Shown piece after piece: positions 43,289 through 55,931 of a stretch of DNA of 64,000 nt (its first letter is position 1; each line of letters starts with the position of its first letter). The translations under genes were made by a program, and so were the position numbers. The stretch is from Anaeramoeba flamelloides (lineage: Eukaryota > Metamonada > Anaeramoebidae), in contig JANTQA010000023.1 of NCBI GenBank assembly GCA_027625915.1, positions 10,416,001 through 10,480,000 of the forward strand. The letters are read 5' to 3'. The notes beneath the pieces are model-generated. The model was not told where the DNA came from. It did no database searches and saw only the letters and a list, made by a program, of their open reading frames with translations.

Positions 43289-44619
43289 TATACCTCGTTT
43301 AAATTGGTATACAATATCTATCATAAATATAATTTAACTTCCCACCCATAATTATTTATTAAGTATTCTCTAAACTTATTTTATAGTAAGTTTAATAATT
43401 TTTCTATTTATATTTCCCAATTAATATAATGATTTTTTTTTTTTTTTTGAATATTTAAAATTTTACTGATAAATCTCTAAAACCAAAAGTTCTGATTTAT
43501 TGTTAGTTAAAATCTTTCTTTATCAATTGGAATTCTGATATTGTCAAGTTCTACTTCATTTTTTTTTTTTAATTATCCTAGTGGAATGTTGATTTAATAT
43601 TACGAATCATGTTATTTTCTGATTTATCAAAACATCTAATTGAGCGAAAATCCATTTGAAGTTAACAAGAATATATATATATTTTTTTGGATAATTAGTC
43701 TAATTAAAATCGTTTTTTTTTTTTATTTAAAGGATTTAAACTGTATATGAAAAAATTATCTTTTAATTTTTTTGAAGTTTTTTTTACTACTTTTTTTTAT
43801 TTTCGAACCAAATTTCCAAATTTTTTATTTTGGATGTGTTAGAAATTTTTTTTGTTTTATCTACATTTGAATAAATTCCAAAATTTTGAATAATTTTAAA
43901 TATTAATTTTATTTTTAAAATAAAATGTATAAAATTTCATCATGGAATTTGACAAAAATTTATTATTATTGATGAAAATATCCAAGAATTTCGAATAAAT
44001 TAAAAAAAAAAGATAAAACCTTAAAATCAAATCAATAATATAAAATAAAATATTTAGATTTTATATTCTTGAAAAAGAGAATTATTTACAAAAAAATTGT
44101 TAAAAAGTAAAAAACAACTGTAAAAAAATAAAAATTATTTTTAACAAAAAAAAAAAAACACGTTAATGGAGTAAAACTACAAATTTTTAAATCGATATTC
44201 ATTAGTCAATTATTTTTATGGATCAGTACTTTTTAATCCAACTCAAAAAGATTCCAACTTGATAGATTCTTGGATAAATAAAAAAGTCACAAAAGTTCAA
44301 AAAATTATTCAACATTCCATTAGTATAATTGATAAAACTGAAGTAAAACAAGACAAAGTAAGAATTTCGATTATATGAGAAGATAAAAAAACAAAAATTG
44401 AATTTAAAATTCTTGACTTTAAAGAGATATCCAAAATTTTAAAATTTTCAAAAAAAGATAAGGGAAATATTAATTCGAAGTAGAAAGTTTAAAACTACTA
44501 TTCGCGAATCTTAATCGATTTGGAGTAAACTTAATAATAAATAGTTCTAGGTTGAAAGGCAAAAAATATTTAAAAAATGTTCGATATAATAACAATATAA
44601 ACTAATAGGTGTGTCGTCA

Positions 44620-44990
44620 AGTGTCTTAGAGTGCCTTTCTTTTCCAGAATTCAAAAGAATAGAGAAAAATCAAAGATCTTACGCTATTCTTTTTACTTCT
44701 GGAAAAGCTAAAGATCATTTTTTTTTAAAGTTTAATAATAAAAAAAGAAATTTATGAAATTTTCTTTTCAATTCTCAAATAAAAAAAAAACCTAACAGTG
44801 TTTTTCTTGAGGTTTTCTGTTTTATTGATAAATCTATTACTTTTCCAAATAAACAGAAAACTCAAGAAAACCTAACTGAAAGTGCCGTAGAGTGTCTAGG
44901 TTTTTTTTTTACTTTTTGAAATAAAAAGAAAATTAAATAACTTTTCTTTTTATTTCAAAAAGTATATAAAAACCTAATGGCTATATGATG
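44620..44990. repeat. cluster of three consecutive hairpins
   Basis: Hairpin 1 (about 44639-44706) pairs CTTTTCCAGAATTC...GAATAG with CTATTC...TTCTGGAAAAG. Hairpin 2 (about 44811-44868) pairs CTTGAGGTTTTCTGTTTTAT with AAATAAACAGAAAACTCAAG. Hairpin 3 (about 44910-44966) pairs ACTTTTTGAAATAAAAAGAA with TTCTTTTTATTTCAAAAAGT. AACCTAAC and TAGAGTGTC/TAGAGTGCC motifs separate them. Related pieces occur at 40.5 and 51.4 kb. Confidence 0.7.
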
Positions 44991-46266
44991 AAATTAATTT
45001 CCTCCCTTCAAAATAAAAAAAAATGGAAAAAAATTCCACATATTTTTTATTTCCCTTTACGACTTTATTCCTGGAAATTGATTTTTTAAATGAAAGAGAA
45101 CGAAGTTTGTGTGATATCTAATTTTTAATCTATCTCCTTTTAGTCTATCTGTTAAATATCAATTAACCTAATCAAGGAATCCTAAATCGAAGTCAGATTT
45201 CCTAATTGAAAAAAGAAAATCATCAGAAATATTTTCTGATTTATATTTTAAATAACAGTCCTATTGATTGTTTATCAACAACTGATATTGTACATTTCAT
45301 TATCAAAACCAAACCAATATAAAACATTTGAACATATTTTGCTTCATGTTAAATTTTTTTTCAATGAAAAAAAGAATTATAAATTAAAAAAAAAAAGGAG
45401 ATCACAGAAAAACTTGGTCGACTCTAAACCCAACTATTTACTATGAATTATTTGAACATATATTTAATTTTTTCATTTCTTTTTAACTTACCAATAGAGC
45501 AATGAAATATTATATAAAGAAGTCTTTCCAAAATATTTTTTATTATCATTTTAAACAACAAAGAGTTCTCAAATTTTTATATTCAATTTTAAGTATTCTG
45601 AATTGAACAAGTCAATTTATTCCAGCAATTCAAGTGTTTATTCTTTTTTTAAATCCTAATTGAGAGTCTGACGAAACTCCAAATTTTCTTCTGTTCCTTT
45701 CAAAATGGATTTTAGAAAAAATCTTGCCAATTTTTTTATCCACTTATAAAACGCATATTTTTCTATAAAAAAATGAAAATTTTTAGTTCACTTTCCAAAA
45801 TATTTTTCTAGTTTATAGGTTGAAGTAAAACGCAAAGATCTTGACATCATCTTTTAGAAATGATATTTGTAGAGAATAAATTAAACTTCCTACGTTAATT
45901 CTACAACAAATTTTTTACTCTGCTAATTTGATTGTAGCAATAATCATTAAAATTCATTTTGTAACTTGAAATAAAAATTTTCATTTATTAATTGGAAAAT
46001 GTCATTAGTCTATAATTCAAAATAATTCCTTAGTCTCCAAAAAATACAGATTTACCATTCAAAAATCTGTACTTTGAATAAGCCATTGACTTAGAAACAG
46101 TCCTTCACCAAAAATACTAATAATTTCCGCAAGAAGGAATTTGAGTAAAACAAAAAAGCAAAACCATTTTTTAGTAGTTTTTCTTTTTTTAAAAGTTTAT
46201 CACCTTTTAGGGGAGAAAGGATCTCAAAAAGCTCTAAAGTTTTTTTTTTTGATATTCTTTAGTTAC

Positions 46267-49200
46267 ATGACCCAAAATTTCGAAACGAAACAACAGTCAC
46301 AAACTTTTACTTTTGGAAAGTTATTAAGTAATTCTTTCTTTTTTTTTAAAAAATTTTTCTTTTAATGGAACCAAATCAAAAGGATCGTTTTTCTTTAAAT
46401 TTCTTAATTTTAATTTTTTAAAAAATTGCAGAAACAACTGTTAATAAAGCGTACCACGATTTTAGTGAATTACGAAAACTTTTACCAACCAAAAGCGATT
46501 TAGAAAAAAAAGATTTACTTTGTTCATATTTTGAGCAATCAAGGTTTTTATTTTTAAGATTATTGGTTCTTCAAAAGTGGAAGACAAGTGTTTCTTCGAC
46601 CGTCTCTGGCGCGTTAGAAATCCTCAATGCTGTCAACCAAGATTTTGGATCGATTGAACAAACAGCAGATTCGTTTTGGTATTTCCATAAAAAGGTTTTA
46701 CCAACAAAAAGATCTTCGGCAATAGATCTCAAATCAGCTGTTGAAATTCTCAAATCGGGATCACTGACGAATGGTATTCCGCAAATTATTGAAAACATAA
46801 TCCCAGTGAACTTGACAAGAACAAAAATTGAAAAAGGCAAAGAGGAATTAAATAGAGGAATCAAAATCTGTCTTTTGGATTTGGAATTACAAAAAGAATT
46901 TGAACAAACAAAAGTATCTGATGGCTATCTTTGGTGTAAAGTGAAGAATGAATTTTTAGTTAAATTGACTTTACAAAAAAGGATCTTCCAACAAAAGAAT
47001 AACCAACTTGGAAATAATCAAAAGATCCAAAAAAAAAAAAAAAAAAAAAAAAACAAAAGCAATGAAAATGAGAATAAGCAAAAGAATAATTTAAATAACA
47101 ATAATATTTCAAATTCCAAGAATAGCGACACAGACAATTTCTATTTATTAAAAAGAAATGATTCACCAATCGAATTACAAAATGATTTGTCGAATAGGAA
47201 AAGAAAGAATTTTATTAATCAAAATTCTGATGATAATTTAAATGAAAACAAAAAAAGAAGAGTTTTTTCGAGAACTGAGAACAAAAAATTTGAAAAAAAC
47301 CCTTATTATTGGGAGATTGTTTTGGTTAAATTTTTAATCCATGACGATTTAACTTTAGAAGAAATTATGAAACAAGATTCAAAAAAGCAATTAAAAAAAT
47401 CTTCAGCTAATGAGATACAGCTATGTAAATATTTACAAAAGCAAATGGACGAATTTCAGTTTCGGAATAATACGAATGATCATCAAAATAACAATCTGAA
47501 AACAAAGATTGCAATAATTGATAATAAAAAAGAAAATATCATGGGAATAGAAAACGGAAAGGAAACGGAAACGGAAACGGAAACGGAAAAGGAAATGGAA
47601 AAGGGAAAAGAAATGGGGATGGGGATGGAAATGGGGATGGAAATGGAAATGGGAATGGGAATGGAAATGGAAATAGAATTAGAACAAGAAAAAGAACAAG
47701 AAAAAGAACAAGAAAATAATAAAATAATAAATGAAAATGAAAAACAAAAACAAAAACAAAAACAACTACAAAAAACAAAAAAAAAAAAAAAGCAGAATGT
47801 TTTTAAAATTATTTATAAAATATGCCATGAAATATGTAATGAAATTAGATTAGGGATTATCAAACAACAATCTAAAGAATTTAAGGAAACGTTATTAGGA
47901 AGTATGATTCGAAGTGAAAATCAAGAAAGGAATTGTTTGAAAGTTCATTATTGGGAAAATAATAATTCAACAATTTTCCAGGACGAAGAAAAGAATATTA
48001 TTACATATGAAATTGATGAGAATGGGAATTTAAATTTAACGCACCAACCCTTTTTGGGAATAAAAATAAATTTAGATCCCATTGAAAATTGTTTTGAAAC
48101 AAATTTAATTAATTCCATCATTGCAAATTCGAATAATAAATTGAAATCATTATCAAAACTATTAAAAGAAGATCAAAACCTGTTTCCAAACCAAGATGAT
48201 ATCGTATTGGTGCAAGAGCACAAAAGATCCATACCGAAATTACAGGTAACCTTTTTGTCGAGGTCGATTTTAATTGAAATAAGTGTTGATTTTAACACGG
48301 GGCTCTTTACTTTAAATGCGCCAAATTTGCCGATTAAAATGATTAAGGGGCTCTTGAACTTTTTAAACTATAAAAAGGAAAAAATTCTGAAGGGATTTAA
48401 AAAAATCTTATTCCAATCAATCATTTCTGAATTTGAACAGGCGGCGTCCCAATGCGGGCTCATACCATATCGCAATTTGCCCTTATTTGAATTCGCAAAG
48501 AGATCATCTTTTTTCATGATACCGGGCGACGAGCTAACCATTGAGCCATTTTTTAGTAAAAATCATCGAGTAAGGGGAATCGAGGAAGAAAAAATCAAGT
48601 ATTACATGTTTTTCCAATTTGAAGGGACATCGAATTATATCATTTTCCTGTATTTAAATCGAGATTTGGTACCAACATTTAAATTATTGGTGACAGAATT
48701 AGATGAAAAGGTGTATCGGTTATATATCAAAAAAAATCGAAACTTGGAAATTTGGGATCCAATAACTAACAGTAACGAAATCTCTTCAAAACTGAATTCC
48801 TTGACTGATAAAATTGGGCATTCTATTCGGCAGTTTTATTTAACTGACCAATTAAAAGAAATAGGCTCTGCCTTTTTCATTAAAGGAGACTCGATAAGAA
48901 TTGATGGGCAAGAAGTCATTGAAATTTTCAATTTGAAGGATTTGGATGTTGATATTGAAAAAATGACAATCGATTTAATTGGAAAACATTCTTGGGAAGT
49001 GAAATTCTGGATTGAAAAATTATGGCTAAACCGCTTACTGTTAATGAATTATCACAACGCCTTTGAAATAAAACAGCCATCCGTTTCCAAATATGGCGTA
49101 ATAGTATTCAGATATCCAAAATTGTATACTGATTGTCTTTTTATTTTTAAACAAAGAATTTGCTCGGCCTTTAGATTGTCTTATCTCCTTGTTCAATTTC

Positions 49201-49557
49201 TTAAGCTTGCACCAAAACAAGATTTATTTGTCGGTACTGATCCAAAACAGAATTTAATTATTGATAGGCAAAGGCTTTCAAAGGAATATATGGATAGCAA
49301 TTTAAATAGATATCCATTGGTATTTACAATTAAATGGCAAGTGAAAAAATTATTAAAAAAAAATGAAAAAATTATAAACAAAAAAAAAAATTTCCAATAT
49401 TTTCAAAATTTTGATAAACTATTAATTAAAAATAATCAAAATCAGAATAATACTAATAATACTAAAGAATTAAACTATTATTTAGAAAAATATATCAATA
49501 ATACACCAAATAGTAGCAGTGGTAATAATAATGATGATGATGATGATAATAATAAAC

Positions 49558-49625
<68 letters not shown>

Positions 49626-51272
49626 CAAAACAATCATTATAAAAAAAAGAAAAGAAAATATTTAATACCAAATAATTGTGATTTTAAAAAAATACGTCAA
49701 GTAAATATCAGAAATAGAAGATTATTAGGTATTTCTGACCTACCCTATTCACGTTTAAAAGATATACAAGATAATAAAAATAATAACAATCCGAATAATG
49801 CAAGAAAAAATAATCCAAAATCTATTTCAAATTCTTATAAATCTTATCATAAATATAGTCGCCCAACTTCTAATTTAACTTCAGCAAAGACCACGAACAT
49901 TAATAGCAGTGGTATACATAATAAGGGTATAATTAAAAATTCTTCTTTACCTAATTTAAATCAAAGAGCAATAAATAACTTAAATGGATCAAGTTTAAAT
50001 ATTAACCAAAAGAATCCACAGAAAAAAGAAAATCAAATAAGCGTTCCAACAAATAAAAAAAAATTTTTCAAATCAATGAAGGGCTATTCGTTTGTCAAAA
50101 TAAAAGTAAATTCGAGAGAAAGAGAAAAGGGCATTACCTCAATGAAAAGTAAAGATCCCTTTGCTTTCCAATATGTCGTCGAATTTGAACCATTTTTCCC
50201 TGTTGAAAATCAATTGGAATATTTTTTAAATACATACCCTTCGGCGGTTGACAAATTCCTTAAATTAACTGTGAATTGCTATGATCCTTTTTTGATTTTA
50301 TCCTCCTTTTTTGTCAAAAAAAGAACGGGGTTTATTTTGATACCAAAAACGCCATATATGGCCACTATATTATTTAGGCAAACATATACTCTCTCGGTCG
50401 TGTTCCGTGACGACTTTATGATTGATTTCACATTTGTCAAGGCGCCCATTTTCAGCCACAATCTCTTTTTAAAATATTTAGCTGAGCAACTCAAATCGGA
50501 AAAGCAAGTTGAAGTTAAATTAACAACGATTTCAATTCCAATTTTTTGTACAGAATTGTTTTTAGATATCTTATATCGTTTTTTTGGGCTTTCTTTGATG
50601 CTAAGAAAAGTAATGATCGCGACCAGAAATAAAAAAACCAACCAAAATTCTTTAATATTTAATTGGAGCGAAAATTATTCTGTCGAAATGCGGCTTGTGA
50701 AATTTACCTCTCTGGCTTTAAAAATCATACAAAAAAAAAAGGAAGCATTCAACGCCAATGAGTTTAAATCGATACACGAATACTTTAAAAAAAAGGTTGC
50801 GTGCGAGCCCTATGATACAGACAAAATCACAAGCTTTATTTTCCTATTCACGCTCCCAGACGTGATATTAAAGGAATTCATTTATCTGCTTTCACTGTCA
50901 TCAACGAACACAGACACGCTCATCGAATTGGAATTGGTCCCCTTCCCCCATGGATTCGCAATCAAGCACCTGACAGACAGAAAGGCAGTCATATTTTCAA
51001 TAAAATGCCAATGGAATTTAAATAATAGCAAAGCACAAAAGGAATGCTCTCTGCCAATCAGATATTTTTATGGGCCTGCTCAGAATAAAGTCGAAATAAT
51101 CGTTCCCTTAAATCGTAATGTTTATGAAAGAATTCTTTTACAAAACAACACCAGAGCGAACAATAAAAAAAGCTCTTTTTTACAATTCATCGATAACTTA
51201 TTTAAATTATCAGACGAAGAAATTGCAACAATAACAAATCCTAAACTACACCAAACTAGAGTAAATAATTAA
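46267..51272 (+). CDS. Mediator complex subunit 14 (MED14/Rgr1), 2 exons, 1633 aa
   Basis: Exon 1 is 46267-46327 and exon 2 is 46432-51272 (104-nt GT-AG intron). MED14 is the scaffold joining the head, middle and tail of the Mediator coactivator in the nucleus. The N-terminal MED14 domain is clear: FTFGKLLKTTVNKAYHDFSE with LRKLLPTKSDLEKK, then RFLFLRLLVLQKWKTSVSST, ALEILNAVNQDFGSIEQTAD, SAVEILKSGSLTNGIPQIIE and VNLTRTKIEKGKEELNRGIK, in family order. A middle repeat region and a C-terminal region (QTYTLSVVFRDDFMIDF, about residue 1340) follow. Large low-complexity inserts interrupt it: poly-Lys near residue 225, ETETETE/EMGMGME near 395-450, and NNDDDDDNN plus a poly-Asn run of about 24 near 1050-1085. 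The start is the only in-frame ATG before the intron. The splice joins two halves of one conserved helix. Confidence 0.88.
47560..47720. repeat. in-frame GGAAACGGAAAT/GGGGATGGAA repeats in MED14
   Basis: Tandem hexamer and nonamer-like units encode ETETETETEKEME, KEMGMGMEMGMEMEMG and LEQEKEQEKEQE. Purine-only on the plus strand. Probably replication slippage retained in a disordered loop. Confidence 0.8.
49518..49625. repeat. AAT trinucleotide microsatellite coding poly-Asn in MED14
   Basis: GAT and AAT repeats encode an Asp run then an Asn run of roughly two dozen residues, interrupted once by Lys-His. Poly-Asn loops of this sort are common in Dictyostelium-like proteomes. Confidence 0.9.
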
Positions 51273-51339
51273 TTAGTTAATTGTTTTTTCGGTTTTGGGG
51301 TATTTTGACTTTTTGAGATGGTATCATTTTAACACAAGC

Positions 51340-51690
51340 TATTTTTCCATAGAGCAACATATGCTTTTTGTAGAGTGCCGATTTTTTTTTTTTTTTTTTT
51401 ATTTTCGTTTTTTTTCGATTTTTATTTTCTGATCAAAATAATAATGAAAAAAAAAAAAAAAATAAAAAATACTAGCCACAGTATTCTTGGGCTTTTCTGT
51501 TTTTCATTCTGGAAATTTGTTGTTTTTATGAAGAAAAAGAGAACTTGCAGTTAGGCTTTTTTTTTTTTTTTGAATTCAAAAGAATAGTGGTAAATTTAGC
51601 AACGGGGATCCTCAATTCTTTTTTATTCGGCAAAAGATAATTACTCTACATCATTACCCCCCCCCCAATTATACACGCAAAAATGATTGT
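51340..51690. repeat. relative of the 44.6-kb hairpin cluster
   Basis: Shares TAGAGTGCCG, GTTAGGCTTTT and GAATTCAAAAGAATAG motifs with 44620-44990, in a similar order. It contains long T and A runs able to pair and a C10 run at 51657-51666. Confidence 0.45.
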
Positions 51691-51894
51691 ATTTTACATA
51701 TTTTAAAGGAATTTAGATGTATTTAATTATTTTTTTTTTTTCAAATTTGAAAATATAAATCAATTTTTCTAAATTTTTTGCTATTTTTCTGTTTTTTGTT
51801 ACTTGTTTTTTTTTTTTTGTTTTTTGTTTTTTATTTTTTGTTTTTTATTTTTTATTCATAGTTTTTTGTTTTTTTTACTTAGGTTTTTTTCTTT

Positions 51895-52275
51895 TTTATT
51901 TTTTTTTAAAAATTAAATTTGAAAAAAAAAAATGTTTGTAACTCCAAATAACATTAAGAAAAGTGAGGCAATTTAATTCTTTTAAAATTTATCTATTTAC
52001 AATTAAGAAATCATAATGTCAAGAAATATAATTTTCTCAGAAATTAAGAAATTTTACATAAGGCGTTCCAATGAAAAGATCACAATTTTTTTTTTTAACA
52101 TTTTTTTTTATATATTTTATGGTTTGTTCAGGCTTTTCTTTTTGGAATCTCAAATCTAATCCGAAGTTTATTATTGCTCTTATTTCTAAACAATCTAAGT
52201 TTGGTTGATTCTTAAAACTAAAGTGAATTTTTCATTTTTGGCTGGTCATTTTTAGTGAAATGGGATTTATATTGT
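51895..52275. repeat. dispersed repeat R3, copy b (no MITE)
   Basis: Matches 34345-34435 and 34695-34930 in the same order. The 197-bp MITE present in copy a is absent here, so this is the uninterrupted form. Confidence 0.7.
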
Positions 52276-53165
52276 TAGTTTTTTTCATGAATTTCATACT
52301 TTAGTCATGTTTTCTCCAAAAAGGTGATATTTTTTTTTTCTATTTTTTTTGGATATAATTTTTATGAACAAATTTTGAGAATGTATATAATTAGTGTTCT
52401 AATTTAATCAGTGTTAACCTTTCTCTTAATTTGATATTATTATTTTAATAATAGCTCTACCTCTAAAGAGGGTTTTGTTAAAATAAAAAAGAAAAGAAAA
52501 ATACCAGATGATTTTGGAAATACCATACAAATAATATTAAAAAAATCGAAAATATTTTTTATTTATTGTATAAAAAGTTTACTTTTTATAAAAAAAAATA
52601 AAAATAAAAACAATACCGATAAATTCAAAAAAAATATTTCAAGTTTTTCGTTCGTTTTCCATTTTTCAACTTTTTTTTAACTCTTTTTAATAAGGAATTC
52701 TATTATTTCATATATAAAAGAAACTTTGTAAAAAAATTTCTTTGCGAAATATTTTGAAAATAGAGTCAGTGAAATTACCAAAATGGAAAATGAACCAAAA
52801 TGTTTTTTTTTTTTTGAATTCAACGGTATTCAAAACTTTTGTTTAATCAAAAAATTTTGAAATATAATATTTTTTTGTTCCATATATTTATTCTTTCTTT
52901 TTCCATTTAATATTTAAGAAGGTGAAAAAAGGGAAAGAAGAGAAGAGAAAACAAAAAAAATAAAATGAATATAAAATTAAAAACAATTTGGGTAAAATAG
53001 AAAATTTCTAAACAATAAAAACATGCAAGTTTTAAAAGCGGGTATGGTGCTAAAAATAGAAAAGTTTAAGGCTGAATTAAAAAAAACAATCAATTTTAAC
53101 TTTTTGAAACTATGGCAGCATTGGAGTGGAAGATCAATCAAGAAATGTGTGAAAAAACAATTTTC

Positions 53166-54523
53166 TTAATTTTTCCGTAGATCTTGGATTTTGTTTACAA
53201 AGTTTTGAATTTGTTCAATATTTGGAGAAGAATAAATTTTACGAAGCTTTGTCCCTGTAATAAGAAAATTTTGGTATTTTATGTTTGAATTTTCTGATTG
53301 TTGATGATTAACCTTAAATTCGGGATCAAATAAAGTTATTTGGGTTGTTTTTGGATCAAATTTTCTTAAAGGCTTGGTTGAAGGGTAAATAAATTCATAA
53401 AGATAATTTCCCCTTATTTCAAAAATTCGATTTTGTTTTTTGGTTTTGATTTTTTTTTTTGTTAACACTTTATGATTTTCATCACAATACCCAACAAATT
53501 TTGCTTGGACTCTGTGTTTTATTTGTTGAGTTTTGGAGGGTAAATTATTTTGATTTAATTTTTTCTTGACTGAATTTCTTTCTTTTAATAAATTTGGCAA
53601 TTTTGAAAAGAATTTTTTTTTTTTTTTGACACTTTTTTTTTTATTTTCTCTTTTGAGATCTCTTTCCTTTTCAATTGGGGAACTGCTTTTTCTTTCCTGT
53701 TGTGTTGTGTTTGTTTCCTTTTCGTTTACATTTTCTAACCCGTTTTCATAACCCTCTTCCATATCTGGATTGACATCGTTTTTGGTATCGTTATTAATGT
53801 TGTTCTCAATAGCTATATCAAGATCAAGATCATTATCAATATCGGTATTCTTCTCGAAATTTATATCCTGTAATTCTTCAAATTCTTGTTTAAATAGATT
53901 TAATTCTTGTTCAAGTTCATTTAAATCTTCATAATAATCGTGATCGGGCACATTTGATTTTACATACTCTGCAAATTTAGCAAGATCAAAATCGGGTGTA
54001 TTTTTTTTTATTGTTTGAATGAGTTTTTTTATTTTTTTTTGTTTTGGTGCAAAATCAAGGGAGTGTTTGTTTTGATTTTCTTCAAGATCTTCTTTTTTGA
54101 TGTGATTTTCCTTATCGCTTTCTTGCAAATATTGCTCTTTTGGTTTGAAATCGCGTAATAGGCCTTGAATGAATAAATTTGTTACTCTCCCATTTTTTTT
54201 CACTTTAGGAGTGTTATGTACAGATTCGATTCTGAGTGGAGACAGAATTCCATTCAAATTCGATTGGCTTAAAGTGTCTTTCCATTCTTCCCAACCCCCT
54301 TCCTCTTCCACTTTTTTTTCCTTTTCTTTTTCTTGATAGTTATCATGGTTTTTGGCTTTACTTTGCTTGATGCTATTTATATTTTCTCCTACATAATCAA
54401 CTTCTATGAATTCTTTGTCGCTCAAATTGCCCATTCCATTTTCGTTATCATTATTACTACCACATTCGCTCTCACTTTCATTTTCACTTTCACTCCCAGT
54501 TCCCACTTCACTCTCGCTCTCAT

Positions 54524-54557
<34 letters not shown>

Positions 54558-55931
54558 GCTTGTACCCTCAGTTGTGCTATTATTTTCTTTTTTGTTAACA
54601 TCCAAACTTTTCTTTTCATTTTTTAATAGAATTTTATCTGTATTGTTCTCACACTCGTTTCCATTTTTGGTTTCTTTAACATTGACATTTTCCTTCTCCA
54701 ATATTTCGTTTTTTAGAGTTTCTTTTTTAGTTTTTTCATTCTCTTTATGATCATTTAATAAATTTTGAATTTGCTTTTCCATTTTTTCAATTTCTTGATT
54801 TGTTTTGAATAAATCAATATCAGAATTATGGTTGGTTTTGGAATTGGTCTGAGAATTGGAATTACAACCAATTTTGGACGTATTCATAGAAGTCAGTAAA
54901 GAATTAAAGAGTTGTGAAGAATTTTCATAAAAATTTGACTTTGATGAACAAGTATTTTGTTTTAAGGACAAATTCTTTTGGATTTTATTTTCAAGTTCTC
55001 TATTTTGAGAGGACAAAGTATGACAACGGGTCTCTAATAAATTGGCTTCTTGCTTTAATTGGTCAATTTGGAATGTATAATTTTGAATTAAATTTTGGAA
55101 TTTTTTTGTTTCAAGGTTATGTTGATATAAACGGTTTTCTTGCTCTTGTTCCTTTTTAAATTGAGTGTCAAACATTTCTTTGATTTGCGATTTCAAGGAA
55201 TTGTTTTGCTTTTTGAGATCTTGGAGAAGAACTGCTCTCATATCTGAAATTGTCTCCGTTCTTGTTATTTTATCTTTTAATTCGCTTATTAGGATACCAT
55301 TTGATTGCATTTCAAATTGGCTTTGTTGACTAAAGTTTTTTCCAATCTTGACTTTTTGCCGATCAATTATTTCCAATGATCGGTTTAGTTTAATTGAAAG
55401 AGATTCGTTTTTCAATCTAAATTCTTTGAGGAGTTTGTCTCTTTCAATCAATAATTTTTTATTTTCTTCCCTTTGTGAGAGCAGAGTAATCAGCATTTCT
55501 TTCAAAGATCCAATTTCTTTTTGTTGATCCTTATTTTCTCTTTTTAATTGGTCATTACACCATTGTTTATTGGTTTGATCATTTTTTTCATTTCCATAAT
55601 CTGTGTATTGATTATTTTGCATCAATTCTTGATCTTCCTTATGCACTTTTTCTTCTTTATTTTCCACCTTTTCAGGATCGTCATTCAATTGATTTTTCAA
55701 GTCTTGGATTTTCTTTCTCAGATTTTTTATTCTTTTTTTCATTAACCTATTTTGTTTTCTGAAATGGAGATTTTTTTTTTTTAATTTTTTCATTAGTTTT
55801 GTTCTTTTTATAGAACTTTTTTTGGTTTTACGACAGTTCAAATCCTTTTGTCCTGGACTTTTTTCTAATTTTTCTCGAAGGAGAAGATTTGCTTTTTGAA
55901 GGATATTGATTTCAGCTTGTTTATTTTCCAT
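53166..55931 (-). CDS. long coiled-coil protein with C-terminal PH-like domain (921 aa)
   Basis: The N-terminal 330 residues are an almost continuous coiled coil (KANLLLREKLEK, KKRIKNLRKKIQDLKNQLND, LKEMLITLLSQREENKKLLI, LKQEANLLETRCHTLSSQNR). An acidic Ser/Glu region follows (SESESESESENESESEVGTG, encoded near 54460-54580) and then a charged linker. The last 120 residues look like a PH fold: KFVGYCDENHKVLTKKKI, NRIFEIRGNYLYEFIYPS, ITLFDPEFKV, YQNFLITGTKLRKIYSSP and a final helix NIEQIQNFVNKIQDLRKN. The usual Trp of that helix is absent, so lipid binding is uncertain. It could tether membranes or cytoskeleton; I do not recognise an ortholog. The frame is open upstream of the chosen ATG (KEKKEGNLQNLQKQ), so an extra 5' exon is possible. 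A TATATATAATATATT stretch lies just upstream. Confidence 0.8.

Larger units (their letters stand above)
39871..46266. other. intergenic region with Tc1 relic, MITEs and hairpin clusters
   Basis: No host gene is recognised. Annotated inside are a hairpin region (40497-40790), a Tc1/mariner relic (41440-42452), two palindromic MITEs and a three-hairpin cluster (44620-44990). The remaining stretches, 39900-40480, 43300-44600 and 45000-46260, are A/T-rich with nothing I can name. The last 200 bases should hold the MED14 promoter. Confidence 0.6.
51273..53165. other. convergent intergenic region between MED14 and the coiled-coil/PH gene
   Basis: The 3' ends of two convergent genes face each other here. 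It contains a hairpin-type repeat (51340-51690) and repeat R3b. 52280-53165 is A/T-rich with nothing I can name. Confidence 0.6.

Noticed and set aside
44793-44885. AACCTAAC motifs as telomere-like repeat
   Set aside because: Only two isolated occurrences inside hairpins, no tandem array.
47539-47778. Minus-strand open frame of Phe-Pro repeats
   Set aside because: Antisense of the purine-rich tandem repeat in MED14.
40926-51666. C and G homopolymer runs (for example near 40926, 34924 and 51657)
   Set aside because: Isolated runs of 9-10 in an AT-rich genome; not spaced as G-quadruplex or telomeric repeats.
54333-54750. Plus-strand open frames rich in Ser/Leu/Phe
   Set aside because: Antisense of the Ser-Glu repeat in the coiled-coil/PH gene.
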